Positions 7,664-14,407 of a DNA stretch of 22,161 nt are shown piece by piece (the stretch's first letter is position 1; every line of letters starts with the position of its first letter). The stretch is taken from NCBI GenBank assembly GCA_002395235.1, contig DGWK01000042.1, positions 1 to 22,161 on the forward strand, written 5' to 3'. The notes beneath the pieces were generated by a model. That model had not been told where the DNA came from. It made no database searches and saw only the letters and a list, made by a program, of their open reading frames with translations. Position numbers and translations under genes: made by a program. This DNA comes from Lachnospiraceae bacterium UBA4260 (GTDB taxonomy: Bacteria > Bacillota > Clostridia > Lachnospirales > Lachnospiraceae).

Positions 7664-8458
7664 TTATTCGTTCCTGAAAGCGACCTTCTTGACCTTCTTC
7701 GGATCGTCTTTCTTGCGAAGGAAGTTGGCCATTCCCTCTACCTGGTCATAGCTCTCGAAGCAGCTTCCGAACAGTTCTTCTTCGATTGCGACGCCTTCGT
7801 CAATGCTTACCTGAAGGCCTTCGTTGATCGCCTTCTTGCATGCGCGAACTGCGATCGGAGCATTTGCTGCGATAGATGCCGCCATCTTCTTGGCTGCGGG
7901 CATGAGCTCCTCAAGCGGATAAACTTCGTTGACAAGTCCGATTCTCTTGGCTTCGTCCGCCTTGATATTGCGGGCTGTGTAGATCAGCTGCTTGGCCATG
8001 CCGGGGCTGACAAGACGAGCCAGTCTCTGTGTGCCGCCGAAACCGGGGGTGATTCCAAGGCCGACCTCAGGCTGACCGAACATAGCGTTGTCAGAGCAGA
8101 TGCGGATATCGCAGGACATGGAGATCTCGCAGCCGCCGCCCAGAGCAAAACCGTTGATAGCAGCGATCACAGGGATAGGGAACTTCTCGATCTTGAGGAA
8201 AATGTCATTTCCCTTCTTGCCGAAAGCAGCGCCCTCTGCCTTGGTCATGGTGCTCATCGCTCCGATGTCCGCACCTGCAACGAAAGACTTCTCGCCGGCG
8301 CCGGTGAGGATCAGGCAGCGGATGACGCTGAGGTCAACAGCGTCGAAAGTCTGCTCCAGCTCGTTAAGAACTTCCTCATTGAGCGCATTGAGTGCCTTGG
8401 GACGGTTGATGGTGATAATACCAACGGCTCCGTCCACTTGATAGTCAATAAATCCCAT
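7664..8458 (-). CDS. crt: 3-hydroxybutyryl-CoA dehydratase (crotonase)
   Basis: Removes water from 3-hydroxybutyryl-CoA to give crotonyl-CoA. The 264-residue crotonase-fold protein has the oxyanion-hole segments FVAGADI and NGFALGGGCE. Both catalytic glutamates are present, Glu111 in GGGCE and Glu131 in FGQPEVGLGITPG. An ATG five codons upstream is in frame, but it overlaps the GGAGG that lies eight bases before the ATG at 8458, so the inner start is preferred. It is the first gene of the pathway cluster, with hbd about 100 bases downstream. General enoyl-CoA hydratases look alike; the neighbours decide the call. Confidence 0.95.
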   Translation of the reverse strand: MGFIDYQVDGAVGIITINRPKALNALNEEVLNELEQTFDAVDLSVIRCLILTGAGEKSFVAGADIGAMSTMTKAEGAAFGKKGNDIFLKIEKFPIPVIAAINGFALGGGCEISMSCDIRICSDNAMFGQPEVGLGITPGFGGTQRLARLVSPGMAKQLIYTARNIKADEAKRIGLVNEVYPLEELMPAAKKMAASIAANAPIAVRACKKAINEGLQVSIDEGVAIEEELFGSCFESYDQVEGMANFLRKKDDPKKVKKVAFRNE

Positions 8459-8563
8459 TTTTGTGTCCTCCATCCATCTTGATTTTTTATAATCATGGCA
8501 GTCCTGATAGCGTGAGGGACCGCCGAGTTACCTGTTTCATTCAGGAACGAATCCTTCCGGATC
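8459..8563. other. Spacer between hpf and crt with a hairpin
   Basis: An 8-bp inverted repeat (GGCAGTCC at 8494 and GGACCGCC at 8517, minus-strand wobble) lies just upstream of a TTATAA box on the minus strand. This could be a weak -10 for crt, but no good -35 is seen. The hairpin lacks a T tract. It may form the end of the hpf message. Confidence 0.35.
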
Positions 8564-9091
8564 TTATTCCTCGGGCTCGATCAGGCCGTAAGAGCCGCCC
8601 TTTCTCTTGTATACTACGTTGATCGCTTCCGTCTCGGCATTGCGGAACACATAGAAGCTGTGCCCGAGCAGTTCCATCTGCACGCATGCATCTTCGGGAT
8701 ACATCGGCTTCATTTCGAACTGTTTGCTCCTCACGATCTTGATCTCTTCATCGGAGGTGTAAGGCTCCTCGAGATACTCTCTCTTGAAAGCTGCCTGCGC
8801 TTTGTGCTTCTTGACGATCTTGCTCTTGTACTTCTTGAGCTGTCTCTCGATCACTTCCTCCGCGAGATCAATGGTCGTATACATGTCTGTGCTGACCTGC
8901 TCGCAGCGGATCACGCCTTCCTTGGTGGGAATCGTTACCTCCATGATGTGACGTCCGTGATTGATCTCCAGAGTGACATGCGCCGTGGTGTCCTCGGCAA
9001 AGAATTTCTCAAGCTTGCCGAGCTTGTCCTTGACGGCCTTCTCCAGAGAAGGGGTTACTTCCATGTTCTTTCCAACGATGACATACTTCAT
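8564..9091 (-). CDS. hpf: Long-form ribosome hibernation promoting factor
   Basis: Binds the 30S subunit in slow growth and dimerises ribosomes into inactive 100S particles. The 175-residue protein has the long two-domain form usual in Firmicutes. An S30AE domain (about 1-105, MKYVIVGKNMEVTPSLEKAV) is followed by a linker and the C-terminal dimerisation domain (about 113-175, IVRSKQFEMKPMYPEDACVQMELLGHSFYVF). The start is set at the ATG at 9091, after AAAGAGGTG; an in-frame codon eight residues upstream has no better site. It lies upstream of crt on the same strand but has its own extended -10 promoter. Confidence 0.96.
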   Translation of the reverse strand: MKYVIVGKNMEVTPSLEKAVKDKLGKLEKFFAEDTTAHVTLEINHGRHIMEVTIPTKEGVIRCEQVSTDMYTTIDLAEEVIERQLKKYKSKIVKKHKAQAAFKREYLEEPYTSDEEIKIVRSKQFEMKPMYPEDACVQMELLGHSFYVFRNAETEAINVVYKRKGGSYGLIEPEE

Positions 9092-9154
9092 AGACACCTC
9101 TTTCTGCAGTCTCAAGTACTGCTGTTTTTTCGATGCCGGATGTCCGGTTAGATA

Positions 9155-9163
9155 ATTATATCA
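9155..9163 (-). promoter_or_regulatory. Extended -10 element of hpf
   Basis: Minus strand TGA-TATAAT at 9155-9163, about 65 bases before the start codon. The -35 is poor (GTGCAA-like near 9181-9186). Promoters of this kind often depend on the extended -10. Confidence 0.55.
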
Positions 9164-9284
9164 CAATCCCCGGCATGTTGCACAGAACTGTTCGCTATTT
9201 GCACGACTATTAATACAAAATTTATACATTCATTATGAAATCCCGGGAAAGCCGTCGATAACGTTGCTATTTATGCACAAACGC

Positions 9285-9329
9285 AAAAAATGCTGCAGTC
9301 CACGGGTTTTCCCGCTTCCTGCAGCATTT
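9285..9329 (-). terminator. Strong terminator after the NlpC/P60 gene
   Basis: On the minus strand AAATGCTGCAG pairs with CTGCAGCATTT, with an inner CGGG/CCCG stem around AAAA, followed by a run of T at 9285-9290. Confidence 0.92.
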
Positions 9330-9356
9330 CTCTCATATTCTTATTCTCACTTATTC

Positions 9357-10730
9357 TTAATAGAAAATTCTCCGGATCGCCGCGATCGAGCGATAGTCCG
9401 CTCTGGAGACCTTGATGCCGTCCCTTGCGTTGGAGGCGTGGACCATCATTCCGTCGCCGATATAAATGCCTACATGTCCGTAGAAGCAGATCAGGTCGCC
9501 CGGTCTTGCGTCGCTGAGGGAATCGATTCCGATTCCGTATCCTCTCTGAGACGCGTCGTAATGGGGAAGGCCGACGCCGAAGTTGGCGTACACAGCCATC
9601 GTAAATCCGCTGCAGTCCGTGCCGTGTGTCAGGCTTGAACCGCCCCATACATAGGGATTTCCCACAAACTGGAGGGCGAACTGCGCGACTGCCTCGCCGG
9701 TCTCGGAGCCGTGCTTCTGCATATCTTCTTTGGCGGTGTCCGCTGTGACTTTGGTGTTGTCCGCAGCTACCTGCGCCATCTCGGCTACAGCCAGGGCTGT
9801 CTCCGCCGCCTTTTCATCGGCTTTTGTGTGCTCCGTCTCTTCGTCCTCGACGATGCTGGCTGCCTCCTCTGCCTTCTCGGCGGCCGCCTGTGCGACTTCG
9901 GAAGCCTTGTCCGCTTTCATCTGCGCGTCGTCCGCGATGTCCTTGACGGTCGCGTTCTCAATGCGCTCATGCTGCTCCTCGGCGGTCTCCGCCACCGGAT
10001 AGGCGTCGGTTACGCTGACGTCCTCGCTCTTGACGTAGCCTTTGCCCTGCTCTGTGGAGACTTCGATCCATCCGTCGGTCTCGTCTTCCATATCTTCTTC
10101 GACGGTGATCTGTTCTCCCTGGGAGACGGTCATCATGACACCTTTGTCACTCTTATAGCGGTGGACCTCGACTTCATTGTCACTGTTGTCCGCAAAAGCC
10201 ACGTTCTTCTTGACCAGTTCCGAGAGAAGCGCCGCCTCGTCGCCCTTGACCAGATACTCGCCCAGGACGTAACCTACAAGCTTGCCCGATTTGATCTTCA
10301 CCCAGTCACTTCCGCTGTCCTGGATGATCTTCGCGACGTCGTTGCTGTATAACTTTCCGATCACTTCGCTGCCGAGCGAAGGATCCGTGTGAATGTTCAG
10401 ATAAACGTTGGGCGCTGCGACTGCAAGTTCAATCTTATCTTCCTGTTTCAGGCTCGTCTTCTCCGAAGCGCCTTCTATTACAGCTTTCCTCTCTTTATCA
10501 TCTTCCGCCTTGGTTTTCTGTCCCTTTCCTACGATCGGCAAAACCGCGTCGGCGATCAGCTCAGTCTGTGCGTTTTCCGGCGTAATGACATTGCCGGTAA
10601 CGGGATTAAGGTCCGCCGCTGCTTCCATTCTGGCGGAATATCCCATTGCGTTTGCCGGTACTCCCATCATGGCTGCCGCCATGGTAAAAGTGACCAGTCC
10701 CGTCAGTACCTTAGATCTTCTAAAAAACAT
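9357..10730 (-). CDS. Secreted SH3 / NlpC-P60 peptidoglycan hydrolase
   Basis: A likely cell-wall endopeptidase cutting stem peptides. Domains in the 457-residue protein: a signal peptide (1-28, FFRRSK then a hydrophobic stretch, probable cut after ANA); a first bacterial SH3 domain (about 102-163, NVYLNIHTDPSLGSEVIGKL); a second, more divergent SH3-like segment (about 188-240); an Ala/Glu/Lys-rich coiled coil (about 250-335); and a C-terminal NlpC/P60 domain (345-457) with Cys373 in TDCSGF, His419 in GHVGIYIG and His431 in VHASN. The start follows AGGAGG and the signal peptide. It is monocistronic, with a consensus promoter and a strong terminator. The long charged coiled coil between the SH3 and catalytic domains may act as a spacer through the wall. 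Confidence 0.94.
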   Translation of the reverse strand: MFFRRSKVLTGLVTFTMAAAMMGVPANAMGYSARMEAAADLNPVTGNVITPENAQTELIADAVLPIVGKGQKTKAEDDKERKAVIEGASEKTSLKQEDKIELAVAAPNVYLNIHTDPSLGSEVIGKLYSNDVAKIIQDSGSDWVKIKSGKLVGYVLGEYLVKGDEAALLSELVKKNVAFADNSDNEVEVHRYKSDKGVMMTVSQGEQITVEEDMEDETDGWIEVSTEQGKGYVKSEDVSVTDAYPVAETAEEQHERIENATVKDIADDAQMKADKASEVAQAAAEKAEEAASIVEDEETEHTKADEKAAETALAVAEMAQVAADNTKVTADTAKEDMQKHGSETGEAVAQFALQFVGNPYVWGGSSLTHGTDCSGFTMAVYANFGVGLPHYDASQRGYGIGIDSLSDARPGDLICFYGHVGIYIGDGMMVHASNARDGIKVSRADYRSIAAIRRIFY

Positions 10731-10841
10731 GTTGCCTCCTGACTGTTTTCCGGATTCTTGCGAAGCCGCAGGGCCTCGCGAGTTTCAAGTTCGTGTCAGG
10801 CTGTAAAAAACTCGTAACCAAACTGTTTATCAGCCGCGGGT

Positions 10842-10870
10842 ACTATAACAAATGCTCTTTTTCCTGTCAA
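10842..10870 (-). promoter_or_regulatory. Consensus promoter of the NlpC/P60 gene
   Basis: Minus strand TTGACA (10865-10870), 17 bases, TATAGT (10842-10847) preceded by TGT (extended -10). The leader is about 105 bases, contains a CTCGCGAG palindrome, and has no T-tract hairpin. Confidence 0.85.
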
Positions 10871-11086
10871 CTAATCTACTTTTTATTCAGCAACTTTAGA
10901 GTTTTTTTAGAAAGAATCGTACATTTCTGTTACAAAAGCCCGATTTGTATTAAGAACAGGTCGAATATTTCCGCAACACATTCTTAATAAGATTAATATA
11001 TATAAGAAATCTGTTTCCTATCTTTTGACATATACCACAACACGTGTGAAACAAATAACAATATAATCGCAATCTATCCCGTCCGA
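10871..11086. other. AT-rich intergenic region with a 9-bp inverted repeat
   Basis: Between the NlpC/P60 promoter and the end of the TetR gene I see no gene. TATTAAGAA (10948-10956) and TTCTTAATA (10981-10989) form a perfect inverted repeat 24 bases apart. With no T tract it is not a standard terminator for the TetR gene and could be a binding site. Confidence 0.5.
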
Positions 11087-11656
11087 TCAGGACTGCCTCA
11101 GGATGCTCTGCACGCCCGTGAAAGCGATCTGGCTCACTTTGTCTCCCAGTTCCTCCATCGAGCAGGGGATCTCGTCCCGCAGCCACCTCTGGTAGACGTA
11201 CATGGCGCCCGCCACGAAGAAGCTGACCTGGATCCTGAGGTCGCTCTCCGGAAGCTTGGAGTGCCTCGCGTAGATCTCCGACAGGATCTCCACCGTGACG
11301 TTCTGCACTTCATTCCAGAAAAAGGACAGGCTGGGATTGCCCGCGACCATTTTGCAGAAGTCCAGATGTTCCGCCAGCATGGAGTTGACCTCCTTGGCGA
11401 AGATCTTTCTGTCAAAAGACAGAGAGAAGAAACTCTTAATGGTGAGTCGGGCCAGGAGCTCCCTGGTCTTCTCTTCGGCATATTCCCTTATGATGTCCTC
11501 CGTCGAGTTGTAGTGCAGGTAGAACGTCTTCCTGTCTATATCGGCCTCCCTAGCTATGTCAGAGATGGTGATCTTCTCGGTTCCCTTCTTTTTGAGCATG
11601 TCCAGGTAAGCCTTCTGTATCGCTTTTTTGGTCCTTGTGATCCTTCGGTCCTTCAT
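11087..11656 (-). CDS. TetR/AcrR-family transcriptional regulator
   Basis: The 189-residue protein has a canonical TetR N-terminus: RRITRTKKAIQKAYLDMLKKKG, then the HTH (about 29-48, ITISDIAREADIDRKTFYLHY). The rest is the all-helical ligand and dimer domain, which resembles the TetR_C group often found with DhaS-like regulators. The frame is open 53 codons upstream, but the ATG at 11656, after GAGGAAATGGGG, starts the conserved region. It is divergent from the AMP-binding enzyme; a perfect palindrome between them is the likely operator. A repressor of the ligase gene is the simplest reading, with an aromatic or fatty acid or its CoA ester as inducer; the ligand is a guess. Confidence 0.92.
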   Translation of the reverse strand: MKDRRITRTKKAIQKAYLDMLKKKGTEKITISDIAREADIDRKTFYLHYNSTEDIIREYAEEKTRELLARLTIKSFFSLSFDRKIFAKEVNSMLAEHLDFCKMVAGNPSLSFFWNEVQNVTVEILSEIYARHSKLPESDLRIQVSFFVAGAMYVYQRWLRDEIPCSMEELGDKVSQIAFTGVQSILRQS

Positions 11657-11683
11657 TTTTCCCCATTTCCTCTCAAAATGTGT

Positions 11684-11713
11684 ATTATTCCCTATTATCT
11701 TCAAAACTGGCAA
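11684..11713 (-). promoter_or_regulatory. Probable promoter of the TetR-family gene
   Basis: Minus strand TTGCCA (11708-11713), 18 bases, AATAAT (11684-11689). The palindromic operator candidate starts four bases upstream of this -35. Confidence 0.45.
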
Positions 11714-11742
11714 TTGATTAAATGTATATTTAATATGATAAT
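11714..11742 (+). promoter_or_regulatory. Probable promoter of the AMP-binding ligase
   Basis: TTGATT (11714-11719), a 17-base spacer and GATAAT (11737-11742). The start near 11749 would give a leader of about 130 bases. The spacer is almost wholly occupied by a palindrome. Confidence 0.6.
11717..11734. promoter_or_regulatory. 18-bp palindromic operator candidate
   Basis: ATTAAAT-GTAT-ATTTAAT is a perfect 7+4+7 palindrome between the -35 and -10 of the ligase promoter and beside the TetR-gene -35. Its position predicts that one bound dimer blocks both promoters. Confidence 0.65.
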
Positions 11743-11831
11743 ACCCCATGTGTGGATAAATCAATATCCGCGCATTTCTCATATTTTTATGGTAGTATGA
11801 TGGTATCAGCATCACAGATTACTTTTGCAGC

Positions 11832-11851
11832 CGCCCGGAACCTTCCGGGCG
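11832..11851 (+). repeat. GC-rich leader hairpin of the ligase gene
   Basis: GCCCGGAA (11833-11840) pairs with TTCCGGGC (11843-11850) with one more C-G pair outside and a very short CC loop. A partial third copy, CCCCGGAAA, follows. No T tract. It lies about 20 bases before the ribosome binding site. Confidence 0.5.
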
Positions 11852-11878
11852 CCCCGGAAAGCTTATAAGGAGGAACAA

Positions 11879-13294
11879 ATGAGGAATTACGAACTTGACC
11901 ATCAGATGGAGCACATCTTAACGCTGGCAGCTTACGCGGAAGTCGAGAAAAAGCCCGTCAGCAAGAAGAATTATCAGAGAATCCTTGAGAAGCAGAACAA
12001 AGGCGTTCACGAGCTCATGAAAGCGGCGTATGAGATTCCCTTCTACCGCGCCCGTTTCGAAGAGAGCGGAACTACTCCCGACGACTACCACTGCGCCGAG
12101 GATCTCTACAAGTTCCCGCTCCTGACCAAGGACCAGCTCAGAGACTGGATGGACGAAGAGGCCGCCAAGGATCCCGAGAAGTACAAATACTGGCATGTAT
12201 CTCCTACGTCCGGTTCCACAGGAAGACCGCTGCGCGTGCTGATCTCTCCCTATGAATATGCATACGTCACGGCGAACTGGCTCCGCACCATGGGCTACGG
12301 CGGATTCAATCCTTTCTTCGGAAAGACCATGTGCCGCCCCAATTCCCTGCACGGACCGGTCAAGGAATATGATTCCCCCATTCAGAAGCTCGGAATCCTC
12401 CGCCGCAAATATATGTCCGACACCATCAAGCAGCGTGTCGACACCCAGACTCTGGTCGATGAGATCAACGCTTACAAGCCCGATTATCTCTATAACCACA
12501 AGAACCTGCTGATGCGCATCGCCAAGTATGTCAAGGAGAACGACCTCTACATCCATCAGCCCAGCTTCTACACTCCTTTCGGCGAGATGCTCGACGATCC
12601 GTCCAGAGCCCTTCTGATGGACGTTTTCGGCCCCGGCCTCATCGACGCCTACGGCATGGGCGAGACGGGCTCCTGCGTCATCAGGATCCCCGGCAAGAAG
12701 TATTACCAGGTCAACAGCGACCTCTTCGTAGTCAACGTCTACAACGAGGATCTGTCCGGCCCCGCTCTCAAGGGCATGATGGTCATCACTCCTCTGTACA
12801 AGACAGAGCTGCCTCTGATCAACTACACTTCCTATGACCAGGCGGACAGCTACATGAAGAAGGGCCTTCGCTTTGTCAGAGGCGTCCAGGGCCGCATGAA
12901 CGACGTCATCCACCACAGAGACGGAAGCGTCACCGAGTGGGGCAATATCTCCGGCGTAGTCAACTACATCCCCGAGATCATCTCCTACAGAATGGTCCAG
13001 GAGACCTACGAGGACCTGACCCTTATGATGGTTAGGAACCCCGAGACTCCCGTGGAGAAGCAGCCCGAGATCGAGAAGATCCTCGACGAGAAGCTCATGG
13101 CCATGTTCAAGGATCCTTCCATCAAGATCACCTATCAGTGGCTCGATGAGATCCCCGTGGATCCCAACGGCAAGCTCAGAGTCATCATCAGCAAGGTCAA
13201 GCCCGGCGCCATCGGCGAGCCCGAGCACGCGGGTGAGGATGTCGGAAGCGCTGACATCGTTCCGGATGAGAAGAAGGACGCCGCTGAAGAATAA
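11879..13294 (+). CDS. Phenylacetate-CoA ligase-like AMP-binding enzyme
   Basis: An adenylate-forming enzyme of the PaaK / coenzyme F390 synthetase group, expected to activate a carboxylate with ATP and join it to CoA. The 471-residue protein has the ATP loop SPTSGSTGRP (108-117), AYGMGETG (257-264), Asp320 in SYDQAD, the hinge GRMND (338-342) and Lys432 in DPNGKLR as the probable catalytic lysine. An acidic tail (about 441-471) extends beyond the family core. The start at 11879 follows AAGGAGG; an in-frame codon 18 residues upstream lies within the leader. It is transcribed alone and divergent from a TetR-type regulator. The substrate is not determined; aryl or fatty acids are the family's usual ones. 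Confidence 0.9.
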   Translation: MRNYELDHQMEHILTLAAYAEVEKKPVSKKNYQRILEKQNKGVHELMKAAYEIPFYRARFEESGTTPDDYHCAEDLYKFPLLTKDQLRDWMDEEAAKDPEKYKYWHVSPTSGSTGRPLRVLISPYEYAYVTANWLRTMGYGGFNPFFGKTMCRPNSLHGPVKEYDSPIQKLGILRRKYMSDTIKQRVDTQTLVDEINAYKPDYLYNHKNLLMRIAKYVKENDLYIHQPSFYTPFGEMLDDPSRALLMDVFGPGLIDAYGMGETGSCVIRIPGKKYYQVNSDLFVVNVYNEDLSGPALKGMMVITPLYKTELPLINYTSYDQADSYMKKGLRFVRGVQGRMNDVIHHRDGSVTEWGNISGVVNYIPEIISYRMVQETYEDLTLMMVRNPETPVEKQPEIEKILDEKLMAMFKDPSIKITYQWLDEIPVDPNGKLRVIISKVKPGAIGEPEHAGEDVGSADIVPDEKKDAAEE

Positions 13295-13315
13295 TACGCA
13301 GCTTTACCGAATTAC

Positions 13316-13352
13316 TCCGCGCGATCGGCTGATCGCGCGGATTTACTTTATC
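13316..13352 (+). terminator. Hairpin terminator after the ligase gene
   Basis: A perfect 10-bp stem, CCGCGCGATC/GATCGCGCGG, around GGCT, followed by a weak T-rich stretch (ATTTACTTTAT). This T-rich stretch also supplies the next gene's -35. Confidence 0.65.
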
Positions 13353-13370
13353 CTCCGATTGGTGTATATT
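13345..13370 (+). promoter_or_regulatory. Promoter placed directly on the DUF2232 start codon
   Basis: A TTTACT -35 lies 17 bases before TATATT (13365-13370). The predicted start of transcription, about 13376-13378, coincides with the ATG at 13378. No ribosome binding site lies upstream. Confidence 0.5.
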
Positions 13371-13377
13371 TTTCCTT

Positions 13378-14331
13378 ATGAATGAAAAAACACAAGAATT
13401 AACCTTTGGTGCCATGATCGTAGCTATCTTCGGCGTTCTGCTCCTCGTGAACCGACAGACGGGCGGAATGTTCGAAGGCTTCTTTATGTTCATTTTTCCC
13501 ATCCCCATGGTGGCTTTCTCGGCCAAATACGGCTGGAAGGACTCTCTTGCGGTCTTTGTTTGCACGGTCCTGATCGCGTTTCTCTTCGGCTCTTTCACAG
13601 GGCTCTTTTACGCGATCTCCATGTCTTTCATCGGCATGGTATACGGGTCCTGTATTCACGCGAAAAGGGATATGAACCGCACTCTCATACTCGTCATGGT
13701 CCTGTCCGCGGCTGCGGAGCTGTTGTGCACGATCGCCCTGGCCACGGTGGCCGGCTTTGACCTGAACGCCGACATCATGGCCATGCAGGAAGGAATGAAC
13801 CAGGTCTTTGAGCAGGCCGGCGTGGATATCGCCTCCAGCGGCATCCTGACCTACGATTACCTTCGCCGCATGTACATCATCACGACCGGATTCGTTGGCG
13901 CTCTGGAAGGACTCGTCGTCTATTATCTGAGCTACGCGATCCTCAAGAAGCTCCGCTATCCCATCCGGAAGCCGCAGCCGATCACCAGCTACTATCCCTC
14001 GAAGATCTCCGGCGTCATCGCCCTGATCCTCGTCTTTGTCTACGCTTACAGCGTCGCGAAGCCTTTTCCCAATGAGATCGCGCAGAACGTCCTGCAGTCG
14101 GCCGGCATGTGCGGCGTAATATACCTGATCTTCTTCGGTTTTATTGCGCTCATCATGGTGTGCCGCGTCTATCTGCGCCTGCCCGGTTTCATCGGAATGC
14201 TTCTGACACTGTTCCTGACCATGACCATTTCCTACATCCCCATGCTCGCCGGCTATCTCTATATCAGCGGCAATCTTCACCGCATACTGGACGCGAAAAT
14301 GTCAGAAATGTCCCAAAACGGGTCAAAATAG
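13378..14331 (+). CDS. DUF2232 (YybS-like) multi-pass membrane protein
   Basis: A 317-residue protein with about eight hydrophobic segments (near residues 10-25, 32-47, 53-82, 98-125, 164-188, 209-228, 238-263 and 267-291) and a short polar tail. The N-terminus (TFGAMIVAIFGVLLLVN) and overall pattern resemble the DUF2232/YybS family of Firmicutes, often found near DHH-family phosphodiesterase and ribosomal protein L9 genes. Those neighbours are absent here. Its biochemical function is not known to me; relatives of ECF-type transporter S components have been suggested for this fold. No Shine-Dalgarno sequence precedes the ATG, and the promoter position suggests a leaderless message. It lies between the ligase and amylase genes on the same strand. 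Confidence 0.8.
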   Translation: MNEKTQELTFGAMIVAIFGVLLLVNRQTGGMFEGFFMFIFPIPMVAFSAKYGWKDSLAVFVCTVLIAFLFGSFTGLFYAISMSFIGMVYGSCIHAKRDMNRTLILVMVLSAAAELLCTIALATVAGFDLNADIMAMQEGMNQVFEQAGVDIASSGILTYDYLRRMYIITTGFVGALEGLVVYYLSYAILKKLRYPIRKPQPITSYYPSKISGVIALILVFVYAYSVAKPFPNEIAQNVLQSAGMCGVIYLIFFGFIALIMVCRVYLRLPGFIGMLLTLFLTMTISYIPMLAGYLYISGNLHRILDAKMSEMSQNGSK

Positions 14332-14334
14332 TCC

Positions 14335-14363
14335 TTGAACGGTTATTCAGTCAGAATTATCAT
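14335..14363 (+). promoter_or_regulatory. Promoter of the alpha-amylase gene
   Basis: TTGAAC (14335-14340), 17-base spacer and TATCAT (14358-14363), starting four bases after the upstream stop codon. Confidence 0.65.
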
Positions 14364-14407
14364 ACATTTCAACCACAGGCCTGACAGTGAAAGGAGGTTT
14401 CACTGCT

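Noticed and set aside
10731..10841. c-di-AMP (ydaO-type) riboswitch in the NlpC/P60 leader
   Set aside because: The gene type fits and GAATCCG is present, but the leader is too short and the other conserved ydaO blocks are not found.
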